From Streptomyces candidus (lineage in GTDB: Bacteria > Actinomycetota > Actinomycetes > Streptomycetales > Streptomycetaceae), in contig NZ_JACHEM010000030.1 in the NCBI RefSeq assembly GCF_014207445.1, positions 1 to 37,260 of the forward strand: DNA of 37,260 bases, written 5' to 3'. The notes beneath the pieces were generated by a model. It was given only the letters and a program-made list of their open reading frames with translations, had not been told where the DNA came from and searched no databases. Shown here in pieces: positions 8,433 to 16,332 of this stretch (positions are counted from its first letter, which is position 1; each line of letters begins with the position of its first letter). Both the position numbers and the translations under genes were made by a program.

Positions 8433-8644
8433 GCGGTCACGCCCCCCGGGCCGGGTTCGCGCAGCGAAGCCAAGTAGCCGTTGCTCTCGGTCACCCCACC
8501 GCCGGGGACCGCCCCAAGGGCGGCGTCGACGGATACGCGGGGAGGATTCCGACGCTGAGGCTGCTCCAGGCTCTTGTTGGCCTCCTTGACCACGCCTTTC
8601 GCCCACGTGTCGATCTCACGCTTGCTGATTCCGCTGCGGGCCAC
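8429..8644 (-). CDS. Small hypothetical protein coupled to the kinase, 71 residues
   Basis: GTG start giving MARSGISKREIDTWAKGVV. The N-terminal half is a charged helix (KGVVKEANKSLEQPQRR); the second half is Gly/Pro/Val-rich and ends GPGGVTA. Its TGA overlaps the GTG of the kinase gene, the arrangement of a stoichiometric pair. Family not recognised beyond a resemblance to small Streptomyces proteins beginning RSGISKREI. A partner or regulator of the kinase is an inference from the overlap. Confidence 0.6.
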   Translation of the reverse strand: MARSGISKREIDTWAKGVVKEANKSLEQPQRRNPPRVSVDAALGAVPGGGVTESNGYLASLREPGPGGVTA

Positions 8645-8789
8645 GTGCGCTCCTGTCTCAGGTACTCCAGCCAAGGCTACGGACAGGATCCGACAACGGC
8701 CGTGCCCTCCGCCGGGGCGCCAAGGGGATGTGGGACTCCGTTGGCGTACTGGTGCGTATCCGGGCACCGCTGTAGGCGTTGTGGAGGTC

Positions 8790-8993
8790 ATGACTCTCCC
8801 CCAGACCACTCCACCCGCGCACGGTGCTGCAGAGAACACCGGCCCGCTGCTGCCCTTGCTCACCCTCTCCGAAAGCCATGACCTGCTGCGTCTGCTGCAG
8901 GTTATCGCTGCCGAGGACGACGAACTCGCCGAGGAAGCGCACTGGTTTGCCCAGCAGCTCACCTCCCGCATCCCACCGGAACCCGCCGGCTAG
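8790..8993 (+). CDS. Small hypothetical protein, 67 residues
   Basis: ATG preceded by GTGGAGGTC, a good ribosome-binding site. Sequence starts MTLPQTTPPAHG and continues with an amphipathic leucine-rich helix (LLPLLTLSESHDLLRLLQVI) and an acidic helix (AAEDDELAEEAHWFAQQL). No membrane segment or metal motif. It is divergent from the 71-residue gene, with about 145 bp of shared promoter region. Function unknown. Confidence 0.6.
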   Translation: MTLPQTTPPAHGAAENTGPLLPLLTLSESHDLLRLLQVIAAEDDELAEEAHWFAQQLTSRIPPEPAG

Positions 8994-9301
8994 GACGCCG
9001 CGGGGGCGATGTGTGTGCACGACCCCATGCCATGGACCGGGCCGGGCGCACACGCGGACTCCTGACCGTGCCGTTCGTGGCGGCCCCCTGCGCCCAGCTC
9101 CGGGTCCACTGTCGCGAAGTCCTCTTGTTCGTCGGGGTGTTGTAGCTCATCTTGGGCGGGTAGTGACGTGTCCGCAGGGGCATGTCGTGGTGCTGAGGGC
9201 GGGGGCGGCTTTTGTCGAACGGGCGGGTACGGCTCAGTGGCGGGTCGGCGTGGCAGACCGATTTCCGGCGTCGGACTACCGGACGTCCGGCCCTGAGCGC
9301 G
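8994..9301. other. Intergenic region, nothing recognised
   Basis: About 300 bases between two plus-strand genes. Frames are open by chance in GC-rich DNA and lack domains. The plus-strand frame of the next gene stays open back to 9212, so a longer N-terminus is possible but has no better ribosome-binding site. Confidence 0.4.
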
Positions 9302-10141
9302 ATGGACATCGCGACGATCCGGCGGGGCCTGAACGGCACGCTCACCGAACTGCAGCGGGCGATCGAGCGGTTCGATGTGGTGGTGGCGGCGGAGTTGTTC
9401 GAGTGGGCGTGGCACCAGGCTTCTCAGGCTCCACCGCGCGAGACCCTCGAGCAGCGGGTGCAGCTGAGGGATCTCAAGGCGGTGCTGGGCTCTCGCCGGT
9501 GGCGAGAGGAGGAGTCGCGCCGCGCCGCCCAAGCCACTCCTTCACAACCGGCCCCGGGCGTGCCGCGCCCCCCAAGGCGCACCAGGCCCGCCTCCGCTGA
9601 ACCAGTTCCCGCTGTCCGGCCGAGGGCTGTTGGATCATCCCGTGGCCCCGCTTCCGCCAGGCAGGCCGCACAGGCGCAGTCTGCGCACGCGATGCGGAGG
9701 GAGCCGCGGAATCCGGGCGGCCGCAGCACTCCGCCGGTGCCTCCTGCGGAAGTGACTGCGGGTCCGCAGCCCGGGCACCGGGGGTTGCTGGAAGCGGGAC
9801 GGCTCGCGGAGTTCGCAACCGATCTGCGGCCCCTGCTCGAACAGACCGCCCGAGCTGGGGCCACCACGACCTGGGCTGCACTGCGCAAGCGTCTGTCCAA
9901 GCTGCCTCGTCTGCAGCGCGAGGACGAGAGCGTCCTGTTGTGGCTCGTCGACGACGACCGCGACCACGGAGAGCCACTGCTGTCAGCCCTGGTCACGGTC
10001 GGCAATCGGGAGATGCACCCGCGCTTCCCTGCCATCGCCGAACAGCTCGGTGTCCGAGCCGGACACACCTTGGCACAGCAGCGCTCCACGTGGAGCTGGG
10101 AGGTGCTGAAGACACATCAGTACTGGCGTCACCGCCACTGA
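9302..10141 (+). CDS. Hypothetical protein with Pro-rich linker and conserved C-terminal domain
   Basis: 279 residues. N-terminal helical segment about 1-70 (MDIATIRRGLNGTLTELQRA, then ELFEWAWHQA). A low-complexity Pro/Arg/Ala linker follows at about 75-165. The ordered C-terminal domain at about 165-279 (LLEAGRLAEFATDLRPLLEQ, TTWAALRKRLSKLP, ESVLLWLVDDDRDHGEPLLS, FPAIAEQLG, ending WEVLKTHQYWRHRH) looks conserved, with a terminal Trp-Arg-His signature. I have seen this C-terminal pattern in Streptomyces hypothetical proteins but cannot give a function. No signal peptide. Convergent with the replication-relaxation gene. Confidence 0.7.
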   Translation: MDIATIRRGLNGTLTELQRAIERFDVVVAAELFEWAWHQASQAPPRETLEQRVQLRDLKAVLGSRRWREEESRRAAQATPSQPAPGVPRPPRRTRPASAEPVPAVRPRAVGSSRGPASARQAAQAQSAHAMRREPRNPGGRSTPPVPPAEVTAGPQPGHRGLLEAGRLAEFATDLRPLLEQTARAGATTTWAALRKRLSKLPRLQREDESVLLWLVDDDRDHGEPLLSALVTVGNREMHPRFPAIAEQLGVRAGHTLAQQRSTWSWEVLKTHQYWRHRH

Positions 10142-10220
10142 CCGGCCCCAGCAGCTTGTTGCTCACCGTGCTCCTCCCCCTCGGTAATGGATGGTGCCCA
10201 TCCGATCTTTCCGCCCCGGC

Positions 10221-10272
10221 CCGGTAGCCGACAAGACGTCCCCCGGCCGCTGAGCCGCGCGCCGGCTACCGG
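10221..10272. terminator. Bidirectional hairpin between convergent genes
   Basis: CCGGTAGCC (10221-10229) pairs perfectly with GGCTACCGG (10264-10272). The loop is itself GC-rich. It lies between the convergent ends of the 279-residue gene and the replication-relaxation gene and overlaps the latter's stop codon. Confidence 0.45.
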
Positions 10273-11765
10273 CGGCGGCCGAACAATCGGCGGTTCTTCT
10301 TCGCCTCCGCTTCGGCCGCCTCCCTGACCGCGGCTTCCTCCGCCAAGCGGCGCGCGGCCTTCTCCGCCCTCACTCGTTCATGGTGTTCGTCCAGGCACGG
10401 CCCGCACAGCTCATCCCCCTCGCTGTGCCAATTCGACTGCCGGGTCGACTGCCAGCGGTCGTCGGTGAACTTCGTGCCGCAGCGGGTGCACACCGGCCGC
10501 TGCGCCTCCCGCGCCGCAGCCTCACGCTCTTCCTGCCGCCGGCGGGCCTCCTTCCACTGCACCGCGTACAGCCGGTCGCCGTCGGGGTTGTCCAAAGCCT
10601 CGCCCAGCGTCTGCCACTCATCCTCATCGCGCCCGAGCCTGCGCCACACCTTCCCCGCCGCCCCCTCCGCATCGGCCGTGATCCGCTCCAGCTCTGTGAC
10701 GACCACGGGCACCGCCTGGTGGTAGTCGACGGCCGTGATGCCCGAGGCGCGGCCCGAGTACGGCTCCCCGGCGAAGTAGCGGCGGGCGGCCTCTTCCAGC
10801 CGTCGCATCCGGCTGGCCCGCTGCGCCTTCGTCTTGCCCGTGAACACGAACGCGAGGGGCACGTAGCCCTCGTGGCCGGTCGCCGGGTAGATCCGCGACC
10901 ACAGCCTAAAGTCATGCACTTTGGCTCCCCCGTAGGAGCGGGCCGCCCGCTCGTGGTCCTTGTCGGCCTTCGGCGCCAGGAGCTCGAACCACTCGCTGTA
11001 GCGGCGCACCTTGGCCACCAGCACGTCCACGGGCTCGTTCACGCGGTCGACCTCCAGGAGCATCGCGGGCACCCCGGCGTCCGGGGCCCGCATCGTCAGG
11101 TCGGCGTACTGGGTGTACCCGTACGGGAGGCGGTGGCCAATCTCGGTCTGCCAGGACAGCGGCGTGCCAAAGCCGGCGCCGGTGAGGACGGCTGCGGTCA
11201 TCGTGACGGCGGCCGCGTGTGCGTCGAAGCCCTCGCCGGTGACCGGCTCGCCCTCGTCGTCGAACTCGCGCTTGCGCAGCGCGGAGACCCGCACGGTTTT
11301 CGGCAGCAGCTGCCTGGCTTCCTTGTGTCCTCGCTCGGTGAGCACCCACAGCTGATGGCCCGACTCCAGCCGCGTCTCCACCCGAACCTTCCCGTCGTCC
11401 TTGAGGGCGTTGAGGGTGTCCCTCGTGATCCGGTCGTGGCTGTCTCCGGGGCGCAGCATCCGCCACAGGTGTTCCGCGGTAGCCCTCTGGAAGACCCCGA
11501 GAGCCTTCAGCACTTCCTTCTTCCGGGTGTGGGTGGGCTTCCATGTCTGCTTCAAAGACTTAGAAGGGTTGTCGAACGCAGCTGAGGCCCTGTTCTTGCG
11601 GGGTTGACCTGCGGATACGCGCCGGGCGGGCGAAGAGGCCGTGGAGGGGGCAACGGAGGGGTCCGTGGAGGGGGCCTGCGGGACCTGGTCGACGTCCTCG
11701 GAAGGCCGGCGACCGAGGGCGGCGCTGTCCTCGTGGGCGGGGTCGGGCGTGGGTTCGGTCGGCAC
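10266..11765 (-). CDS. Replication-relaxation family protein
   Basis: About 499 residues from a GTG at 11765 (GAGGACACC ahead); the frame stays open to 11888. After a disordered acidic/proline N-terminus and a basic stretch (KSLKQTWKPTHTRKKEVLKA) comes a winged-helix region (FQRATAEHLWRMLRPG, DTLNALKDDGKVRVETRLES, QLWVLTERGHKEA) typical of the replication-relaxation family. A nuclease-like or binding core follows (TEIGHRLPYG, YADLTMRAPDAGVPAMLLEVD, KVRRYSEWFELLAPK). The C-terminus has a zinc-ribbon CTRCGTKF...CGPC and a basic coiled coil ending KKNRRLFGRRR. The family is known from actinobacterial plasmids and integrative elements, where it is linked to relaxation or replication of DNA. The repeat cluster upstream supports a replicative role. 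No relaxase, integrase or Rep gene is visible nearby, so it may be a stranded remnant. Confidence 0.8.
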   Translation of the reverse strand: MPTEPTPDPAHEDSAALGRRPSEDVDQVPQAPSTDPSVAPSTASSPARRVSAGQPRKNRASAAFDNPSKSLKQTWKPTHTRKKEVLKALGVFQRATAEHLWRMLRPGDSHDRITRDTLNALKDDGKVRVETRLESGHQLWVLTERGHKEARQLLPKTVRVSALRKREFDDEGEPVTGEGFDAHAAAVTMTAAVLTGAGFGTPLSWQTEIGHRLPYGYTQYADLTMRAPDAGVPAMLLEVDRVNEPVDVLVAKVRRYSEWFELLAPKADKDHERAARSYGGAKVHDFRLWSRIYPATGHEGYVPLAFVFTGKTKAQRASRMRRLEEAARRYFAGEPYSGRASGITAVDYHQAVPVVVTELERITADAEGAAGKVWRRLGRDEDEWQTLGEALDNPDGDRLYAVQWKEARRRQEEREAAAREAQRPVCTRCGTKFTDDRWQSTRQSNWHSEGDELCGPCLDEHHERVRAEKAARRLAEEAAVREAAEAEAKKNRRLFGRRR

Positions 11766-12092
11766 GGTGTCCTCGGTTTCTCCGGCCTGCGGGCCGGGTC
11801 GGTGGTCGTCCGGCCCGTGCGCGGATCTGCGCTCGGGCCGGAGCCACCGTGAGGAAGCACCCCTTGTCCGCTGTCTGACGCGCAGCACCGATCGGTGCCT
11901 GCTGTGCCCTAGAAACGCCTCGCCCTTGGCGATTTATCCGTGACTGACGCCACAGGCAGAGCTCCCGCCCCGACTCCGTCCTCTGTCCAGGGCGGAGACT
12001 TCTCCCCCCTCGGGCGCCGTCCCGTTCCGGTCGGAGGCGACCCCTTTCCAACCTGGTCAAGGAACGATGCACCGGCCTGGCCCCGGTGGCGG

Positions 12093-12368
12093 GCATCGGA
12101 TGCTGTGCACTCTCCATCGCGATGTCGTGCACTCCCGAGACGATGCAGGGCACTCCCACCGCAATGTCGCGCATCGGATGCCGTGCATCGTCCGGGCATC
12201 GGATGCGGTGGCGGGCATCGGGTGCGGTCCACTCTGCACGATGGCATCCACTCCCGGGCCGGTGGTGCGCATCGCGGTGCGCGCGCGCACTGTCGGTGCG
12301 GTGGCGCGCAGCCGGGTGCGGACCGGTGCGCGCACCGTCGGCGCGGCCGTGGGGATGGTGCGCGCACC
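12093..12368. repeat. Cluster of GCATCGGATGC repeats and GGTGCGCGCACC palindromes
   Basis: Four copies of GCATCGGATGC (or GCATCGGGTGC), itself a dyad, lie at 12093-12103, 12171-12181, 12196-12206 and 12215-12225. Two are extended to a shared ...YGTGCAY tail. Next come GTGGTGCGCATCG twice (about 12266 and 12379) and two perfect 12-bp palindromes GGTGCGCGCACC at 12325-12336 and 12357-12368. Many looser GTGCAC/TGCGCGC variants fill the gaps. No believable gene runs through. The position upstream of the replication-relaxation gene suggests iteron-like binding sites or an origin, but degenerate expansion of a GC-rich palindrome is also possible. Confidence 0.65.
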
Positions 12369-12544
12369 GACCGTCCTGTGGTGCGCATCGTGGCGCGCGG
12401 CGCGTTTCTGGGCAGCGCGTGACGGCTCCGCCGCAAGGGCCCGGAACAAGCGAAGTCCCCATATCACACACCCCCTTGACCTCGGTCCCCCCGATTTCCC
12501 AAATGCGCACCGTCCCGCCCGGGAGCGCAGCACCAGGGTGCCGT

Positions 12545-12876
12545 CGCCCGGGGCGGCGCCGGGAGCGGCCGTCGGGGCCGAAGATCTGGCCCGACCGTGC
12601 GTTCGGCCCTCCGCGGCCGGCAAGGACGAAACCGCCGCCCGGGAGAACATCGAAGGCAACCGGGTCCACAGCCACCCCGTACAGGGCCCGTTCACGGACC
12701 TTGCCCTGGTCGCTGATGACGACGACGGCGTCAAAGGGCAGTTGCACGGGTGCCGGCACGTCCCGGCCCGACCGCCTGTGAGGGAAACGGGCGTCGGGGC
12801 AGATCAGCCAGAGAGCCCGGCCCCACGCATCGACCGTGGAGGCCAGCACCTTCCGTTCGTCGTGCTGCCGAGGCAA
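12545..12876 (-). pseudogene. Truncated gene of a conserved actinobacterial family
   Basis: From about 12876 (TTG or a lost start) the frame reads VDAWGRALWLICPDARFP, then DVPAPVQLPFDAVVVISD, RALYGVAVDPVAFDVLPGG and GQIFGPDGRSRRR. This looks like the well-conserved N-terminal 100 residues of a longer Streptomyces protein with propeller-like repeats. Conservation is lost after FGPDG, where the frame continues as Arg/Pro/His-rich shadow through the repeat cluster. The C-terminal two thirds are missing. The breakpoint adjoins the repeat cluster, so truncation probably came with acquisition or expansion of that segment. Family identity is from memory of its motif pattern. Confidence 0.5.
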
Positions 12877-13096
12877 CAGTGCGTAAGGACGCAGTGCCCA
12901 CCTTCGTCAAGAAGATCACCTCGCGGGCGAAGGAATGCAACACCTCCATGATCACACGCACGTACGCACCGATGCCCGTGTCGTGCGAGCAGGACGGCAG
13001 GGACGGCGGCGGGGAGCATCCTCCGAAACCGGCCCCGGTAGGAGACCGGCTTCAGGCTGTTCGGTCGGATCTTGCGAGGCTTGTCATACTCCCCGA

Positions 13097-13849
13097 ATGG
13101 AGATGCAAGCCGAGGAGGCAGCGCGGCGTTGGCTGGCCGGTCAGGGCGTCAGTCAGGTGCGCGACGGGTGGGTGAGCGACGAGGAGCCGGATGCGGTGCT
13201 CACCGCCAACCAGGTGGCGCACTCCTGGGCCGGTGAGGTGTTCGCCGAAGACCTGGATGCGGCCGATCAGGTGCGGTTGGCTTTCGGGCTGCTGGACCTT
13301 CTCGACGAGTACTGGGTTACGTGCGAGATCCGGTTCGCGAACGGGGGTGGTGAGGCTTCCCTGCCGGCCGATGTGCTGTGGGGCCACTACCGTCAGCGGC
13401 TGGAGGCCGACCGGGACGCCGAGGCTGTGACCTACTCGCTGTGGGTGGACTGGTTCGAGGACCACGGCACGTCCGCGACGGCGTTCACCGAGGTTCTCGG
13501 TAACGACATCGACCGGGTGGTGGCCGAGCGATCGGAAGCTTTGCTCCGCCGAGCACGTCGGGTTCTGGAGTGTTCGGGACCGGTGCGCTGGACGGTGAAG
13601 GAGCTGACGTACCGCACGGCCATGCGGCTTCCTGCTCTGCACTCGGCCGTCTTCGGCGGCCTCCTGGCGAGCTTTCACGACGTCTACGGCGACCTTGAGC
13701 CGGCTGCCGCACTGACCCTCCTCAGCCGACTGGAGATCCCTACGAACACCCAGCACCTTGCCGAACTACGCCACGTACTTGCCGCAGGGCACAAGAACCA
13801 CTACGGCAGCCCTGGTGCCTGGGACAATGCGGTTCGCTCCTGCTCCTGA
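13097..13849 (+). CDS. Hypothetical protein, 250 residues
   Basis: ATG giving MEMQAEEAARRWLAGQGVS; an upstream in-frame start at 12935 adds a non-conserved extension. Acidic, soluble, mostly helical: EVFAEDLDAADQVRLAFGLL, then DVLWGHYRQRLEADRDAEAV, WVDWFEDHGTSATAFTEVLG, and a final helical block AALTLLSRLEIPTNTQHLAE. No catalytic motif or membrane segment recognised. It reads like a Streptomyces hypothetical or immunity-type protein. No operon partner. Confidence 0.7.
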   Translation: MEMQAEEAARRWLAGQGVSQVRDGWVSDEEPDAVLTANQVAHSWAGEVFAEDLDAADQVRLAFGLLDLLDEYWVTCEIRFANGGGEASLPADVLWGHYRQRLEADRDAEAVTYSLWVDWFEDHGTSATAFTEVLGNDIDRVVAERSEALLRRARRVLECSGPVRWTVKELTYRTAMRLPALHSAVFGGLLASFHDVYGDLEPAAALTLLSRLEIPTNTQHLAELRHVLAAGHKNHYGSPGAWDNAVRSCS

Positions 13850-13857
13850 GTCGCTTG

Positions 13858-13969
13858 CCTGGCAGACCAGAAAAATGCCAGCACCGTGCCGTCCGGCCAG
13901 GTAGATGGCTGCGGTCTCCTCGAAGCGCGTGGCGATGCCCCGCCACTGGTCGAAACGGCCCAGGGCAGC
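13858..13969 (-). pseudogene. C-terminal remnant of an IS5/IS4-type transposase
   Basis: In one minus-strand frame the translation reads RFDQWRGIATRFEETAA and then IYLAGRHGAGIFLV, the characteristic end of DDE transposases of the IS5 group (R-x-x-x-x-R-G-I-A-T-R-F-x-x-T-A). Only the terminal 35 or so residues remain, the catalytic part is absent, and no terminal repeats were found. It abuts the stop codon of the 250-residue gene, so an old insertion was largely deleted. Confidence 0.6.
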
Positions 13970-14083
13970 GGGCCGGGCACCCTGCCGGGCCGCGGGAAAA
14001 GGCGCCCGTCATGAACCGCTCCCGCGTAAAGCGTCCGCCCGCCCCGAGCCGAGCGCGGAGCCAAGGAGGGACGGCTTCTCAGC

Positions 14084-14368
14084 TCACTGCTGCTGCCCGT
14101 GTGCACCCGAGCACTCAACAGCCACCCGGATTAGGGCGGAGACCACTCCTGGAACGATGATCCATGCAGGAAGACCACCGTCCGCTGCTCCTCCGCAGAC
14201 ACCCACAAGCACCGCGGACACGGTCAGCGACATATGGACTGCTGCGACCCCCAGCCCCAGGAAGCGACGGGAAGGGAACAGCCAGGCAAGCGCAGTCCAG
14301 AGCAGGGAGATCAGAACCCATAACGGGAGCAGCAGCAACACCGGTTTCCCCTCGATCACCGAACCCAC
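14084..14368 (-). CDS. Small membrane protein, 94 residues (tentative)
   Basis: GTG start MGSVIEGKPVLLLLPLWVL, three hydrophobic segments (about 8-30, 36-58 LGLGVAAVHMSLTVSAVLVG, 68-82 PAWIIVPGVVSALI) and a short polar tail ending GAHGQQQ. The alternating loop and helix pattern suggests a genuine protein, but the ribosome-binding site is weak and the family is not recognised. Confidence 0.45.
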   Translation of the reverse strand: MGSVIEGKPVLLLLPLWVLISLLWTALAWLFPSRRFLGLGVAAVHMSLTVSAVLVGVCGGAADGGLPAWIIVPGVVSALIRVAVECSGAHGQQQ

Positions 14369-15101
14369 GGGGCCGTCTGCGGGTCTGAGAGCCTCCGGGA
14401 AATGGAGGGTCAGGTTCCGGAAGCCGACGATCCCAGCCGCCCTTCGCGCAGTCTACGGCCGGGGGACCAGGCCGAGGGAGTCTGCAGCCCGGCCTCACGG
14501 CGCGACAACCGCACCCGCATCACGGGCGCGGAGCAAACTGGGTGCAGACAAGGTGAGTGGGCCCGTGAAAACGGAAACCGACGATGCATCAGCGCCTGCA
14601 AGGAACTCTGTCGGGCCGGACAGGGCCCGGTGGCCGCTGTCGTTGCTGGAGAGTGCGCCCCGCCCAGGACAACGACGTTCGCGGGCCGGTGCAGGGAGCT
14701 TTGGGCCGCCCAGAAAGGTGAAGGTGGCCCCGCGTACGTACCGGGAAACGCGGGGCCACCGGTGCTTCGTCCTGTCGGGAACGCGCACTCACGACCGTAC
14801 GGCCACACCCGCCCACCCGCACCCGGACGGGGCGCCGTGCGCACGCGTTTGGGTGATGACCAGTCAGGGACCGTGGCTCGCTACTTCATGCGTCGTGGCG
14901 TCGGCCGCACGGACAACCCGGGCAACGTCGCGCAGCACCCGGGACGGCATCGGCACACCATCAGCACGTCACCTCGGCCCGGATCCGCAGCGCGTAGGTG
15001 GTGGCGCTGGGGGCGTACCCGGCAGATTGCGTGCGGCCACGCCTCCCTTGCGGGGGTCTGGTCGGGTCGCGCCGTTGGCGGCCGTGTCGTAGACAGAGAT
15101 C
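14369..15101. other. Long stretch without a supported gene
   Basis: About 730 bases. Frames are open on several strands, but their products are Arg/Pro/Ser-rich without domains. One minus frame ends APSATTYALRIRAEVTC near 14961, which looks protein-like and might be a relic, but it has no support upstream. A strong hairpin lies at 14723-14760. Confidence 0.4.
14723..14760. terminator. 13-bp perfect hairpin
   Basis: GGTGGCCCCGCGT (14723-14735) pairs without mismatch with ACGCGGGGCCACC (14748-14760) across a 12-base loop containing GTAC. It is far from any supported stop codon, so it is either a terminator of a degraded gene or a structured element of another kind. Confidence 0.5.
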
Positions 15102-15296
15102 ATGAGTGAGCACCAGGCGTCCTGGCATCCCGGTGAGATCGTGCCCGCCAGCGGTATCTACGCGTGCGACTGCGGCAGTGAACACCACTGGAGCACCGAT
15201 GTGAAGGGGCATCGCTTCCCTCCCCTGCCCGCAGGCTGCTCCGGGGAGTCCTGGACCCTGCACAAGCCCGCGCACCCCGAGAACTCCGACGGCTGA
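15102..15296 (+). CDS. Small Cys-rich protein, 64 residues
   Basis: ATG start MSEHQASWHPGEIVPASGIY. The body has ACDCGSEHHWSTDVKGHRFP followed by AGCSGESW, giving Cys-x-Cys plus a third Cys and several His, compatible with a small zinc-ribbon-like or YjzC-like domain (PGE-x-x-P-x-S-G-I-Y opening, RFPPLPAGC). Cytoplasmic, function unknown. Downstream, 100 bp separate it from another small gene on the same strand. Confidence 0.7.
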   Translation: MSEHQASWHPGEIVPASGIYACDCGSEHHWSTDVKGHRFPPLPAGCSGESWTLHKPAHPENSDG

Positions 15297-15396
15297 CCGT
15301 GCCCACGTCCTGAACGGGAACACGGCCACGCTGCCGTACCCGCCGAGCCGCCCGCGCGTGGGAGCACCGCACGCGCTGCATCTCGTTGAGTTGGGT

Positions 15397-15714
15397 ATGC
15401 CTTTTGATCCTCTGCTCCAGGCGCTGTCCCGCGTCGCGGCCACTCTGCTCGACGATCTCGCGCAGGGTGCCTGGTATCCCAGCGCAGCGGAGAAGGCGTT
15501 GTCCGAGGCGCTCGCCCGCACGGGGTGGAACGGCGGGGGTGTACGCACTGAGCTGCGGGCTGCCGAGGCCGGCGTGCACGACGGTCGGCTCGTCGATCTC
15601 CTGTCCCCCGCGGCGCCCCTCGGTGAGCTCACGGCACCCAGTCCGGAGACGGAAGCCGTCCTGCGTCAGCTCACCCGGCTTTTGGACGCGGTCGCTGGCT
15701 GCACGCGTCCTTGA
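15397..15714 (+). CDS. Hypothetical protein, 105 residues
   Basis: ATG giving MPFDPLLQALSRVAATLLDD; the frame stays open back to 15358. Predominantly helical and acidic: LAQGAWYPSAAEKALSEALA, then RTELRAAEAGVHDGRLVDLL and a final Leu-rich helix VLRQLTRLLDAVAGC. No motif or membrane segment. Possibly cotranscribed with the preceding 64-residue gene. Family not recognised. Confidence 0.55.
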   Translation: MPFDPLLQALSRVAATLLDDLAQGAWYPSAAEKALSEALARTGWNGGGVRTELRAAEAGVHDGRLVDLLSPAAPLGELTAPSPETEAVLRQLTRLLDAVAGCTRP

Positions 15715-15941
15715 GTGACGGAGGCGCTCGGCAGTGATTCCCTGACGTCGGCTACGGCCTTCACGTGTTTTCCACGGCGCCGCACACTCGGACCTCGATC
15801 TTGGTTTCGTCTCCACAATCCGGGTACCTGCGCTGAACACCACACACCACCGGCCAGTGTCCCTCAACTTCACCGCACAGCACGCTCGTTGAGGCTCGCC
15901 GACCGGAGGTGCGGTCCTGTTCTCTCGTGAAGGAGTACACC

Positions 15942-16070
15942 GTGAAGCGCAAGGCGACTCGTACGGTCAACCGGAACATGCTGGTCTCCGTGGTGGCGTG
16001 CGCTGCCCTGGCAGGAGGTGTCACGGGATGTTCCGACGCTTCCTCCGACGCCGACGGCAAGGCTCCTTGA
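15942..16070 (+). pseudogene. Lipoprotein gene, 5' part (interrupted by IS3)
   Basis: GTG at 15942 with GAAGGAG ribosome-binding site eight bases upstream. Encodes a type II signal peptide: basic start MKRKATRTVNRN, hydrophobic core MLVSVVACAALAGGV and lipobox VTGC, then SDASSDADGKAP. The frame stops at once, because the TGA at 16068 is the first codon of the IS3 end. Joining 16067 directly to 18744 restores ...GKAP-AKEKQAFEGQ in frame, so the original was an intact secreted lipoprotein of about 262 residues. The surviving 3' part is at 18744-19403. Confidence 0.9.
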
Positions 16071-16094
16071 ACCGTTCCGGGTTCGGTAGAGACC

Positions 16095-16317
16095 TCAGCT
16101 TGTGGTGGTGACCTGGGGTTTCGTGCTGGTGAGGTAGTAGTTGGTCTCGTATTCGGTGGGTGGGATGTGCCCTATTTCGCCGTGGAGTCGGCGGTGGCAG
16201 TACCAGTCGATCCATTCGGCGGTGGCGAGTTCAACGTGGGAGAGGGTTCGCCAGGGTCGTCCGGGCTTGATCAGCTCGGTTTTGTACAGGCCGATCGTGG
16301 ACTCCATGAGGGCGTTG
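16095..16317 (-). pseudogene. IS3 transposase orfB, 3' fragment
   Basis: Begins NALMESTIGLYKTELIKPG and continues with WRTLSHVELATAEWIDWYCH, RRLHGEIGHIPPTEYE, the end of an IS3 OrfB, with the catalytic Glu in MEST. It is the exact continuation of the 5' fragment ending at 17660, but 1342 bp of IS110 DNA lie between them. Alone it has no catalytic Asp residues, so this copy is inactive. Confidence 0.92.
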
Positions 16318-16332
16318 ACGCTCCTATAGTTG

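Noticed and set aside
7869..8644. Calling the kinase pair a zeta/epsilon toxin-antitoxin system
   Set aside because: Only the Walker A and general fold are visible; the small protein does not resemble epsilon antitoxin, so it is noted only as a possibility.
12093..12368. CRISPR array in the repeat cluster
   Set aside because: Repeat units are 11-12 bp with irregular spacing (78, 25 and 19 bases) and no spacer of constant length; no cas gene in the window.
11560..12540. Long minus-strand frame of about 438 residues ending at 11560 across the repeat cluster
   Set aside because: Only the first 100 residues resemble a protein family; the rest is Arg/Pro/His-rich repeat translation and overlaps the replication-relaxation gene.
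14402..15109. Plus-strand frame of 235 residues
   Set aside because: Composition is typical of shadow frames (Arg, Gly, Pro), no domain, and it contains the palindrome; no ribosome-binding site of value.
14961..15632. Minus-strand frame of 223 residues opposite two small genes
   Set aside because: Antisense shadow of the plus-strand 64- and 105-residue genes; only its last 17 residues look protein-like.
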